64,000 bases of DNA from NCBI RefSeq assembly GCF_040807025.1, contig NC_090952.1:3426001-3490000 (forward strand), written 5' to 3'. The notes under the pieces were generated by a model that worked only from the letters and a program-made list of their open reading frames with translations, was not told the DNA's origin and did not search any database. Source of the stretch: Struthio camelus (lineage: Eukaryota > Chordata > Aves > Struthioniformes > Struthionidae). Shown here one piece after another: positions 50,627-63,100 of the stretch (position 1 is its first letter; every line of letters begins with the position of its first letter). The position numbers were made by a program, and so were the translations under genes.

Positions 50627-53600
50627 ATGGTGAGCACAGCGGGCTTTGCAGCCGTATTTTACAGCGAGCCATCGGTGCTGGGGCTCCTCGCTAACGTCGT
50701 GAGTGCCTTCCTCCTCTGCCTGCAGAACTTTGCCACAGCTCACACCGGCATCAGGCCCACAGGAGCAGAGGACATCCTCGCAGGTGGGTGAGGGTGAGGC
50801 ACCACCTTCCGTGGAAGGCATCTTGGCTGTTGGTTGGAGGTTCTAGATGAACTCTTCCTTGAGAGCACTAGTCAGGATAAAGTCCTTACGGAGTCATCTC
50901 TGTGGGCCAGTACGCAGAAGTGGTGGGACAGGGGAAGAAATGTGAACATTTTTCAATGTACGGAAGCTATGTGTGATGCCTAGGACAGCTGCTCCTCCTT
51001 CTCTAGCAACTCTGCCATGAATCTGATTCAAATCCCTCATGTGCTTTTCCCCTTCCACTTACTTTCATAGATCTAAACCAGATTGGAGCTCTGGCAGATT
51101 CGCTTGCTATACTGAGCAAACCAAGGGCTCATCTGCCCTGCACCAAGGCTCAGCATAGAAATTTGTCATAAAGGTAGGAAGAGAGGGGAAGACAGAGGGC
51201 ATAGAGCCAGTCACAAGAAGGCTGTAGGTCCTGCAGTGGGATGTCCCCCAGCATTTGGAGACACAGCACTGCTTCCTGCAACTCAGGCCTCTCTGTGGCT
51301 TGCTTCCCTCACGGCACTGTATTCCTGTGTCTCTCAGGTGTCCACCTCGTCTTGATCGGAGGCTTTGTCCAGCTCCTGGCAGGATTCCTTGCCTTCCGGA
51401 AGTATGATCACCTTGGAGGCACAGCCTTTCTGACCTTTTCTGCTCTATGGAGTAGCTATGGAGCTACACGCATCATTTCAGCTGCATATTCCCCCTGGCA
51501 GAACTTAACTCTGGCCTCAGAGAATGCCAGTCACCTCCTACCTGCTGCCCTGGCCCACCCCTCTGCCAGTCAAAGTGCTGTGGCTGGGCTGGTGGCCTAC
51601 ATTTCCATTTCCTTTATCCTCTCCTTCTGCTCAGCCACGGTGAACTACATCATGCCTTTCATATTTGGGGCCATCGCGCTTGCCCTGGTGTTTGAAGCAG
51701 TTGCACTGTTTGGCCAGTGGGCTCTGGTAGTGTCAGGTGTTATTGAGCTTGTCATTGTCATATGTGGGTTGTACGGGGCAGTGGCTCTCCTGCTCAAGGG
51801 TGTCACTCAGCGGTACATCCTTCCAGGCTTTGGGCATCCACTCTTCAATGTCCTGCTACTGGGATCAGCACAGAAGAGTTCTTCCAAGGCCATTGGGGAA
51901 GAGAAGAAAAAGAATACAAAGTATGCTGAACCAATGGCTCTAGGCAATATCTGTGATACCGTCTCTCCATTTATATTTACTTTCTACTTCTTTGGGTACA
52001 TGAAGACCTTCTGTGTTGGAGCAGCATGGATATCCATCATCTCCAGCTGTCAGTTGCTGTCCAGTTTCTATGGCTATCTGAGAGATGATGCCTATTACAC
52101 TACCAAGTTTGGCGTCCACAGCCTGTACTGGCTGGTGATGTCTTGGGAAGAGTTTATACTAACCACCTTCATTGGGCCAGAGAAGACTCAGGAAAGTAGG
52201 CTGGGAATGTTTGGAGGCTGGTTCTTCCTGGCCGTTGCCTGCCTACTGTTTTTGATGTCCTTCCACAAAGATACCCTGGAGATGCTGCAAAATGCCTCTT
52301 TCATTGTCCTCACCATTGCCACCATCCATCAGATCCCAACCCCAAGTGCTTACCTGTTCCTTGGGGCCGCCTGCAGCCTTTGCACTGCCCTTTCAATGTA
52401 TGCCACTTTTGCCAGCCTTATCAACTCCATCGGGGAGAAGGTTTTGATACCAGTTGGTGTCCAGGCTATGTCCAGCTCAACTCTTCAAACCACACTCATG
52501 GCTGCCAAAACCTGCTTCACAGGCTCCAAGAGCTTCCAAAGCAGCACCAGTGTTGAAGTGCCAGATGCCCTATTTTACATCTATAATGGCCTAGCTGCAG
52601 TCTCTGCCATCCAGGGTACTGTGAATGATCCAACCAGACAGCAACTCTCTATACCCTCCGTGCTCATCCCAGGAGCTATAATGCAGCTGTATGTGTGCAG
52701 GATCCAGATTCAACGAGGGAGAAGGTTTGGTTGCATTCTTCCATTCAGTTATGCTGCCTTTTGGGGAGCATGGACCTGGCTTCGATTTGCGGGTAATGCA
52801 AGAGTGTACTTAACTGTTTCACTTATTCAAAACAAATGGATGTTATTAGGGAATTTCAGACTGCTTTCTCCAACAGAATTCATTCTCCCTGGAGATGCAG
52901 TGATATTGGGTTTATCAACATTTCTCTTTGTAAAAAGATGCAAAAAGTGATAAAGACCAAACATCATGGTTTGTGCTCATGTAATGGAGTGCCATTGGTG
53001 CAGTCACTTGGTTATCTGACAGCTACAGGAGTCTAGCCTGTCTCTCTGTGACACAGTCTTGTGACTTGTAACTCTAATGGAAGTCGAGATTTCACTCCTA
53101 AACTGTTGTGAAACAGCACTCGGACTGTCTCAGGGTGGTTATTTCAGAATGATAGCTTAGGAGACACTTCCCAGGTGGCAGAAGTCTCCAAGTGCTGTAT
53201 TTATGCTTCAGAAGCTTGTTGCTATTGTCCTAGTTGGCTGTAGCCATGAAAGGAGATCTCAGAATGGTGATGGTGGGCAGTAAGATGCTTTATTTAGTTC
53301 CAAGTTAGCAGCATGCCCGTGTTACCTCCATGCTAATTCCGATTAGAATCTGTACCTTCTGGGAAAGTTAGAGCTGTTAGCTAAGAGGTATGGCAGAAAG
53401 CTATTAGCTTTTCAACCAAGCCCTGAAAGATACCCTGATGTCTATTACAAGCTGAAGGCAAAATCAAATGACATACTCGGCTTTTTTGGATAGTCATCAT
53501 AGATCCTTCAGCATATACCTCATGTATTTTGCACTGCAGATATGTTTCATTGCAATGGATTTCTTTGTAGTGGTTACCATCAATTAATTTGAACTGCAGT

Positions 53601-55232
53601 CTTTCCAACTGCAGATATGTCATTCTTTTATTACACTGCACCTAATGATCTACTGGTTCTATTTCAGGCCACTTGATGAACATTGGGGCAGGGAACAGTG
53701 AAGGATTCACTGCTGGTTCTGTTGCCTTTTTGATACTCAATACCTTTTTAATTATTCTAGGTGAGTCTCAGTACCATATGTAATTGATTATTGAGGGGCA
53801 TTTGGGGCCATATCCTTAATCTAATTGGCAGCCACTCTGTAGTGGAGACACACAAGCTCACAATGAGAGTCACAGCTTTTTCTCTGTCCCTCCAGTTAGG
53901 CCAGAATTGAAGTGTTTTGCCCTCAGCCAATAACAGAAGCTGAGCAGGGCTTAGAAGAAACAGTCATAAGGGAGTGGAAGAACATTTCAAAGAAAATAAA
54001 AGGTTCAAATAAGGTGAAAGTGTTAGATGGATTGGGCCACTGGCATATATCCACAGCTATTCTCCAGCTCAGCTGCTGTAAATCAGAAAGTTCTTGGCTG
54101 CTCTAGAAGTGTTTTCCATGTGAGCACAGCATGCTGGCAGATTAAGGGTTTGGCAGCTTTTCTCTTGAAAGCTGAGGGGTAACTAAACAGCAGCCATACC
54201 TATGTGCCCCCCCCTCCATGAACAGGGAAGTCGGATCATATACTGCTCAGTTTAATCAAGTTAGATTAATTTGATTTCGGAACTCCTGTTTCACAAACAT
54301 TTTAACCACATATACCCCATTCTCTGATGTCAATCCCTTTTGTTTCTATTTCTTTCCACAGCCGCTTCTTTTAGCGTGGTTCTTCTCTGCATGACCCTTG
54401 CAATGGAGCTCTTGATCATTTGTTTTCTGCTCTTTACGATGGACAACCTCCCTTGGCCATTTGAAAGTGAGTTGTAGGTGAACTTGGTCCTCCAACCTTC
54501 ACTCAGGGTGCAGTGAATGGGTCCCTGGCTGAGGAACAATGTTCTGCACAAGCTCAGTACAAAAAAAAAAAAAGCACAATAGTGTGTCTTCTGTTCCTAG
54601 AAGACTGTGTGCAAGCTACAGATGCTGAGCATTTTCAGCTACATAAATGGATAAGGAAACTTTCCCTCATATCATCCCCAGCTCCTTGAGCTTCCTAATA
54701 CACTATAGGTATGGCTGATATTTATGGATCAAGAGAACTTCCTGAGGTTCTGTGTGGTCTTGCTTTTTATTAGTCATTCAGAGACCACAATTTGTGGTGA
54801 ACCAGGATTTGGGGTGAACTAGACGTGCCACTGGTGTAAACATCTGTCGTTCTGTTATAGTCATGACTTGACAGCAATTGAGAATTTGCTTTGTTATTAT
54901 ATAGCGTGCTCTAACAAGAGGCTTTGTAGAAGCTGTTGCACCAGAATAACATAGTAAAACATGCACCAATGCCTTGAACTTTCAGTCCCACAAACATGCT
55001 TAATGTCAAGTTTTGCATAAGAGGAAAGACTGAAGTGAGTCTGTAATGCTGGGAAGTCATAAGATACAACGAAAACAAATCTTGTTATCACTCTTCTTTT
55101 GCCCCTTTGGGGTTTTTTCCAGTTGTGATGCTAAGCACCTTCAGCATCATCTGTTTCTATGGAGCAACAGCATCACTTGCAAACAACATGTTTGGGAAGG
55201 ATCTTATAATGATGGGACCCCCTTTGTTCATG
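50627..55232 (+). other. AceTr array, exons 1-5 (three tandem membrane domains)
   Basis: Domain 1 opens with EPSVLGLLAN, a worn form of the family NPAPLGL signature. It is followed by LIGGFVQLLAGFLAFRK and HLGGTAFLTFSALW, matching the family pattern GG..Q...G..EF..G..FGGTAF.SYG.FW. Domain 2 starts EPMALGN and keeps the Q (SSCQLLSSFYGYL) and the W-rich third span. Domain 3 starts VPDALFYIYNGL and keeps IPGAIMQLY and FGCILPFSYAAFWGAW. N-glycosylation sequons N108 and N115 lie in the loop after span 3 of domain 1, suggesting that side is extracellular or luminal. One 1455-base exon carries most of domain 1, all of domain 2 and the start of domain 3. Bacterial SatP is a hexamer of single units, so this chain would be half a pseudo-hexamer. 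Confidence 0.8.
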
Positions 55233-58200
55233 GTAAGAGATTCCTTTCATGATGGTGTAGATTTGCTGTTTAGGGGGGGAAATCCTAGGATCTCCAGCCT
55301 CGCCTAGGGGAGTTCAAAGTTCCATTGAATTTCCCCTCTTTTGACTCCCTTAGTGCTATTTGAAATCCAGACCATCCCATTGCTATAGGGAGCTATGAGC
55401 TGAAAACAAGCTCCTTTCCATTATAAATAAGGTGTCTGGAAACTTGGAGAAAGAACAAGGACATTTACAAAATTCCTACCTCACTCTAAAATGCAAATCA
55501 CCATGGTCCTGTGAAATTAGCTGTCTCCCATCCATGAACTACTGACAGGCTGAAGTATTAAAGGTCATAATCCTGGGGACAGGAGAAAAAGGGAGTCAAA
55601 AGTTTCCCAAACTTGACAGCAATAGCTCCCCACTATATTGGTTAACGTTAAACGTTTTTCTACAGTTTTGTATGTCTGACGAAGGCAGTTTCTCCTAACT
55701 AGGTCGATTGATCTGACAGCTCCGACTCTTCCTACAGAGAAATATTTTTATTAAATCAGAGCTTCTAAACCCTGGGACTCATGAGAAAGCATTTGAAACT
55801 TGGTCTTACCCCAAGTACCTCTGGATTTAGGATTTTCTAACTGTTTGTCTAGGTCATTTTGGAGGATAGTTATTTCGCCAGGAAGGAGTCTCTGTGCTGG
55901 GATTCATCTCCTGTAATTTTAGACATCAGCAGTTCAAATGTCTGAATCTGAGCTAGTTTCTTTGACTCTTACTGGGACAGAAATAAGCACTTCTGTAGTG
56001 TAATTAATTTGATCTACTTTAGATGCAATGTACCTAGAAGGGCTGCTTCTGCCTTTTGCCTGGCACAATGAGATACCTGCATTTGGGCAGACTAAATCCT
56101 GGCCTGTGTTTCATATGTTTGCTTATTCCAACTGCATTCCAAGTAATGGATATGTTTCCTCCTGATTACTACTAGGCTGAGAGCTCTAAGAAGGACCCTG
56201 AAGATCCTCCACCCTGCCTCTGCCCCAAGTCCCACTGTACGAGTGGCTTGAGGATGATTGCTGACTTGCTGAATACAGGGGCAGTGTGTGGGGTCCCGAC
56301 AGATACTGTGTATGCTTTGGCAGCCTCCTGCAAACACCCTCAAGCCATCGAGAAGGTCTACAGAATCAAGGTGTGGATACAAGGCTGAAGTATTGTTAGC
56401 TGGATCGATCTTATGTTCTATAGATGAGCTACTTACACAGGTAGCAGTGAGATTCGCTTGTTTTGAGTCTTCCAAAGACTCAGAATTTGACTGTGGGTAA
56501 AATTTATGAGCAGTCACAACAAAATGTCATGGACCATTTTCTGATCTGAGCTGCCTGGGGATAAAGCACTCGCTGCTCTTGGTGTGTGACGTTGGAATCA
56601 AACCAACTTCTTCCTCACTGTTGGGGGCAAACCACACTGGAATAGCCCTGCCATTTGTGCAAAATGGATACAAACCTATATTTTTGTCTGTCTTAAGAAG
56701 TGCTGAATTAGAATCCCAGGTCTAAACTTCCCCAGACTTTTGGAGACGTTCACTGTTGGAATCAGACCCAAATTTTGCACCTTAAATACATCTTTTTCAG
56801 CCTGGCCCTGTCTGTTCTCCATGAGGCAATTTCCTGGCTAGCCTAGAGAAATAAGCATAACAGACTATCTCAGCTGGCACTTAGTGTGAACATCAGTAAC
56901 AAAGGCAGTCTTTTCTTTCCTGCCTTGGTGCCAGTGCTAACCTTCCCTGTGGATGAGATAATATAAACAGAATGTAAATACATGCCCAGTTCTTTAGTCA
57001 CCTGGCTCTGCTGAAACTGATGTCACTCAAGAACTGAAATGACACCACTTTGTGAGCTCTTTTTATTTTTCCTCCATGCCACTGTTAATTTCATTGCAAG
57101 GGTATTTCAAAGCATCAAGGAGCTGAAGAAGTGGTCATGTAGATATTTGTTTCAGGGCAGCTAAACTCTCCATCCATTATTCTACTGTTAATTAGTGAAG
57201 TTACCCGTGATTTATACCAGAATAAGTTAGAAGAACATCAGACCCCTGGACACAAGATGCTAAAAGTACTGATAATGAGCAGAGCATCATCTTCCCTCAT
57301 TCCACTGTGTCTAAAGCAGGAGATTTAGATGCTTCCTACCAACATCCCAAGAGCAGACTAATGCTCCCTCCTTTCTTCAATTTGCACACGCAGAACTGAG
57401 GTGTGGCACAAATCACAGCATGCAGTTCTCCCTTTGCTCAGTATTTTGTGCAGAGATAGCATCCCGCTTGCTTGCAGCTCATGGCCCCTGGGAAGTATAT
57501 GCAATGGCTTAGATCTTCTGAACACACAGATTTTCTCCTTACCTATTTTTCTTCTTCCCCTCTTCCTGATTTGTGCAGGACAGGCCTCAAGAAAAGCCCA
57601 TCTGCATCTTTATTTCAAACCTGGAGCAGCTGCGAGCAGCTGCTCCCCCCATCAGCCCGCTGCTCTGGGATTTCATGGAAAATGTTTACCCTGGTGGGAT
57701 CGGCTGCATTATCAAGAAAGGAGAGTGGCTGAAGAAGTTAGGTGGGATGAATAAGACAGCCCTTCCTCTCATCTTGGCCCTCTTTTGGGTTTTCAGCACA
57801 GCAGCTCTGTGCAATCCACACATGCTTTTGGATGTCAATAGGGAGAGTTTTGGTTCACTTTATTCTGAGAAAACGCATTTCAAACTATTACCTGTCTTGG
57901 TAAAATGTTTAGCAGAGGGTATTAATGAGCTGGAACAGCTCATTAGCAGTGTGAGCCAGCATGATAACCTTATTAACCCAGTCAGACTCAAAGCAAGGGA
58001 GGCTCATCAGCTTGGGAGGGTCACCTCTTAGAAGTCCACAGCTGCTAGCTAGTAATGAACAACTCCTGAGTGGAGGGTCAAAGAAACACGAGAGCCCAGG
58101 AAGGGAGGGAGTTCCTGTGGGCACTCCCTCTTCACTTCTTCCTTCCTATCCACATGAACAAAGACAAAGCAGTGCAAGCAGCAGTATGATTCACTCTCAA

Positions 58201-59748
58201 GCCTGGCTTCTGGATATCAATGGATATATTAAAGGCTAAAAACCAGTAGGAGTTATGCATACTTAACTGGTAGAGATATGTAGTGGAGGGTGGAGAGGGC
58301 GGGAAACAGTCACAAGGAGTTAGACTCTGTGATCTAGGAGGATCCTGTGTCCTACAGTTCCATGAAATCTGCCATGTTGATCTCCAGTCACTAAGGTTTT
58401 GATCGTTTCCCTTCTACTTCTTCCAGTCCAGTTAGTCCTGAAATTTTAGGGCTGCTTTCGTGCCTTTCTGATCTAGGGTGCTGCTTATGTGAAAGTGTAC
58501 CGAGAGAATTGTAATTCTGTTTGGGGATATGGCGCAGAGTCACTTGCAAGCTTTAGTCTCTCATCTGCCAACACCCTCTGCCTATCTGTCAAGGGGTTGG
58601 AGCAGGCTACAACAGAGTGGGAACTCAAGACAGTATTATGATCAGAGTGCCTGACCTAACTGTCCTGGTGCACCTCATTGACATGACGGGACCCTTGGCA
58701 ATCACATCTGCTAATCCTAGTGGAGAGGTTGACAGCACACACCATGACATGGTCATCTCGTAAGTACCCTGTTCACTAACCAGAGCTGACATTTATATCA
58801 CAGCTCCAAAACAGCTGTGATTTGGGTGGCCAGAAAGTTTAAGTGGTAGATCATGAGCTGATGGCCTATACTGGGGGGGGGATCTGGCTCAATGGAATAT
58901 GAAGTGCTGTGCAGTTTTGTTCCTTCTTTTCCCTACAGGCGTCTTGGCCATAAACTGGAGGGTGTTCTCTGCGATGGAGAGTCTGATGAGGTGGTGGCAT
59001 CAACTGTGGTCAACTGCACAAAGATTGATGAAAGTGAGTTTGAGAACCACCCTTTCTATGTGAGCAACAGGATTTTCCTGGAATGTTTCCATTCCTTTCA
59101 CTAATATCAATCTGGCACTGTAATGTGCTCCAAGAGTAACATTTCCTGAGTGCCTGGACATTCGCAAACACGTTGATGGAGAGGAACAAACAAAAGATGT
59201 CCTTGGAGTACCTCTGTGTTGACAGAGAGTGAGGCAGTAAGGAGAAACAGGGTAGTGTGTGCAAAATCAACCTTATAAGAGCAAAAATGTTTCAAGTGTG
59301 GGGGTGGATGCTTCTGAAAGGTAGGGAGTATATTCCTTGTAGACTAAGGATAGAGTTATAGGAGTTTATCTGCAATAATGTAACATCACAAGCTGAGATC
59401 TTTTTGGCTGGATTAGGGTTGTCATTTGAGTGGGATCCTCTAGCAGAGGACTAAACTGTTGAACAAAGTGCTGGGTCAGCAGACATTTTGCTTTCTGACA
59501 AAGCTTCTGGTCAACTTGCTACGGAACTTTACAGTTTGGAGGCCTGGAACATTTGATAGCTTTACCAGTCCAAAATGTTTCTTTATGTCTTCTTCCTTTT
59601 TTTTTTCCCTCCGGGCTGTGATGCGGGGATTATCCTGACTTTCTTGTTCTTGCTCTGGGAAGGTGGCATTTCCATTGTGAGAGAAGGCTGCGTACCAGCA
59701 GGCAAGGTGATGCAGATATTTGAGAGGGTGAAGAATGGAACAGTCTGA
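50627..59748 (+). CDS. Triple AceTr (SatP/YaaH-like) transporter fused to a YrdC domain
   Basis: Ten exons form one 2625-base frame (874 residues): 50627-50783, 51338-52792, 53668-53760, 54362-54466, 55123-55232, 56176-56370, 57579-57741, 58594-58759, 58939-59033 and 59663-59748 (TGA). Every junction is GT/AG and every phase fits. Residues 1-640 hold three successive GPR1/FUN34/YaaH-like membrane units (about 14-230, 250-430 and 457-640), which would give around 18 membrane spans. Residues 641-874 are a YrdC/Sua5 fold after a Pro-, Cys- and acid-rich linker. AceTr proteins move acetate, succinate or similar acids, and YrdC makes threonylcarbamoyl-AMP. The function of the fusion is unknown. 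The start is the first ATG in frame with the family block. The YrdC part could instead be a separate gene, but the frame crosses the 55232/56176 junction in phase and I see no clear 3' end or new start there. Confidence 0.85.
56176..59748 (+). other. YrdC/Sua5 (TsaC-like) domain, exons 6-10
   Basis: YrdC enzymes make threonylcarbamoyl-AMP from threonine, bicarbonate and ATP for tRNA t6A synthesis. Motifs seen are VPTDTVYAL (residues 680-688), K705/R707/K711 in IKDRPQEKP (the KxR motif), VPD (778-780) and S798/N800 in TSANPSG (the SxN motif). A typical closing segment follows (IVREGC). The usual WPGPLT-type segment reads YPGGIGC here, so that conserved Pro is gone. The domain is about as long as human YRDC without its leader. 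ATP- and threonine-site motifs are mostly kept, so it may still bind or catalyse, but the altered segment leaves activity open. Confidence 0.85.
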
Positions 59749-60130
59749 AGCCAAAAGAAACTTTCCCTAAGCAAAGGAACAGGGTCTGCTCCAGCAAAAA
59801 CACCTGAAGCACCCCGTGCCTTGCTGGACCAGTTGGCCTGGTGAAAGCCATACCTTCTCTAATCAAGCACTTACCTTCTTGGGAAAGAGCAGCACTTCCC
59901 CACCCAGCATCTCTCATGGGAGTTTTCTGCGGTTATTCATTGTTTATCTCCAGTAAGTGCCTGAAACCGCCGGGAAACCTGCCCACAGAGAGCCAGCAGG
60001 ATCAGGAGCTAATGCTTTATTGCAGGAATTCCCCAAGCACCTGTATTTCCTAAATGCCTTGAACTGTGAATGTCATGCCTCTCTTCCACAACACTCAGAT
60101 CTGTGTATTTTAAACAGCTAAATTCCACTA

Positions 60131-60136
60131 AATAAA
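60131..60136 (+). terminator. Polyadenylation signal of the AceTr-YrdC gene
   Basis: An AATAAA occurs about 380 bases after the TGA stop at 59748 and is the first consensus signal downstream. Confidence 0.6.
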
Positions 60137-60149
60137 AACTTTTTGGAAC

Positions 60150-63100
60150 ACAAGGACTTTGAATCTCACTTGGTCTCCACTGAGATACTATTTCTCTTTT
60201 CTTAGAGGAAGGAATAAACATTGGAAAACACAATTCAGACAGAAGGCTTATAGCACATAATTCACCCCCTTTCCTTCTGTGAGATTTTACCAATCGTTCC
60301 CTGCTTGGCCCACATGAGTACCCAGCTGGTTTCAGGGCATGCAGCCTGAGAAGCCTCCTCATAGCACAGAGAGGCTAATGTAGGTCCGTGGCCAAACTGT
60401 GAGCAACACTGCCAGGTAGCCCAAGGCTGTGACTCTCTTGAGAGCTCCAGGTAACAAAGACCCACAGCACGCAGTGTGGAGGAGATGGAGCCAGGAGCAG
60501 AAGACTGCAATTTCCTTTGCCCTAAAGCAAACAACAATCATGGAAGAGTCAGAGAGTGAGGAAGTTCACTCACAGAAAAGACAAACCCCAAATAAGGAAA
60601 CAATGAGTTAGAGCCCAAGGTCTGGTTTAAAAACACTGAGATGTGCAATACAGATTTGGAGTTTGTCTGCACTGTTTTTTCTCCTGTTGCAGAGACAGTG
60701 TCCAAGTGGCAGTTCCCTGCCAGTTCCCTTCAGTCACTCCTTCTCCTCCCTCCTGCTCCATTCAGGGATCCCTGCGCCGCTTTCTCAGCACGGCCACAAT
60801 ACCACCTCCTACCGATCCCAAGAGACAAGCCCCTTATCAGCTTTTCTTTTTATTATCTTCTTGAAGCTTCTTTCTCTCCTGCTCATGGACGTCTCCCTAG
60901 ACTCACATTCCCCTTGCCTGTCTGGTCAGGAGTTCCCTCCTTCCTGATTCCTCCAGCACTGCTCTGGGCTCTGAGCAGCCAAAGCCGGGAGCTTTTTGGG
61001 ATGAATTCCTCCCTCGTTTCATTATTGACATGTAAACAGCAACTCCAGCTTTGTCTGTACTCAGCTTGCTTTGGCGTTGGGTTGTTGTCTATCTGATCCT
61101 CCTTGAGCTGCAGGCTGCCGTTTATAGTTTGCACTCAGAAGTCACCATAAACAGAAGCTTTTACTTTGGCTCCAGGTGACAGAGATTGTTTCATTCAAGC
61201 AATTCTCCAAAGTCCTTATTAAAAATCCTTAGCCTCTGTTTCTCTGGTCTGAGCACAGACTTCCCTTGACCCTGTAGCCTGAGGCCTTTTGACCCCGTAA
61301 ACGCACCTGTGTCCTTTGCTCCCAGGCTGAGGGCTGTCACTGTGCCTCATTACACGCAAGCACGGTAGGATATTCCCAGCCTCCTGTGGTTTTTCAGCTC
61401 GCCTCAGCTTCTGTAAGAGGAATTAATTCGTACTCTCCTCCCTGCAAATGCCCTAAGACAATTTAGCAAGCCTCCACACGCATCGTGTGCTTCCCTTTCA
61501 CACAAGCATGCATTCTGCCTTGGTGAGCTGTCTATCAGGGCAGCACCTATACGACCAGTGTATGTGGCTGGAGCCCCTCTTTCTCACTGGAGATTAAAAT
61601 CTGCTCCTTCCTCTTTGTGCAAGTGGACGGTACATCTCTCGTAATCTCAGCAAACTGCTGTCCCTCCTCCCCTGTGCTGACTGAGCTGTGCTGGCTGGGC
61701 AAGGCAAGGGTGCGAGCAGAACAAACATCTGCTCATTCCTTGCTTGCCTCTTCTGGCAGGGACATAACTACCTTGGTATGTCCTGCTCTGTGGATCTGCA
61801 CGTCTTTTCCAACTCCAGAGGCTCCCCAGGGCCCTCACAAGATAAAAAGAGAGCCAGGAGGGCTTTGGCCTGCTGCTCTTACACTCAACCTCAAGTAATA
61901 AGGTTCTCTGTGCCATCGCTTCTCCCCAACGCACAGAGTCCTCTCTCATTTTCAGACCAAGCTTCCTCCGTCTCTTCATATGCTGAATCACAGCCCCTTG
62001 TTCTTTCCAGGACTGTGTGCCCTTCCCAAAACAGATCAGACTAATCAACTGTGCCTGGCTAAAGGGAATGCAGACCCTGGCAATGTCAGCAGCACCACAT
62101 TGCCAGGGCAAGAGAGGCAGGGAAGGACCAACTGGGAGGGGAGAAGAAACCACAGGAGGTTTGACAAGCTCAGCTAACTGTGAGGAGTTCTGGGGAAGCT
62201 GTGACATCATCTCCCTCTCTGGCCTATACCCGGAAAAGGACACAACAAATTCATCAGTAAATCAGTGCAATAAAACCATACTGCCTTATTGGAACGGAGT
62301 TCTCCGTGGTTCTTGTGCTCCCAGTATGCATCAGCTGCTCTCCTTACTGCAACATGAGGTTTGCAAAAGTTGCTGTTATTCAGTTTAAATGTACAGATAA
62401 ATATATTAGACAAATAGGAAGCCTAGGCCACTAACAATTGGTCGTTAGTGTAGTGCCAGGAGTTGTTAAATTTCTGCAAGTCCCGGTGCTATAAAGCATG
62501 TATTGAATAAATGTGTTTAAGTGCCAGTTGTGGGCCACCGTCGTCCAGCAGAGGCTTAACTTGAAGCGTGTGGTAAAGTCCCACAACATGGGATTCCTCT
62601 CCTCTTTTAATACGTGAAAAACAGCTTGACCTCTACAAGCAAAAGAGGTTTTTGTTATTGGTCATAAGTTGATGGAACAAAAAGAGCAAAGGATCTCTTT
62701 CTTGGCCTTTCACCTCTGTGATGTGGGTCCATGTGAGACCATTATCCATGCCAGTGGCACAGATGCTGAGACAGCATCTGTGGCATTTCAGTTTGAGAGA
62801 ATGATGCAGAGTTCCCCTTCTGACATGAACAGTGCACACACCAAACTGCACAGAATCTCGTAAATTAAGCCAAGCTCAGCAGGAGATTTTGCCCTGTACA
62901 GCAGCTGGAAAGGTTACCTGTCTGGCCCATGGCTTTCGGGGATGCTCCACAGTGAGAATTTTTTTGGTAAGAGTAGCAGCTATTGCCTTACACTGTTGCT
63001 ATCAAGCAGATAAATCAAGAATGGAATGTCTCAGCCCTTAAGGAAAACACTTGAGCACATTGGGATGATGGGAAAATTAGGGGTTAGACTAGAAACTGTT

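Noticed and set aside
61647-62243. 198-codon minus-strand frame near the end of the window
   Set aside because: It has no recognisable motif and no homology that I can see, its composition matches the local pyrimidine-rich sequence, and competing frames lie on the plus strand.
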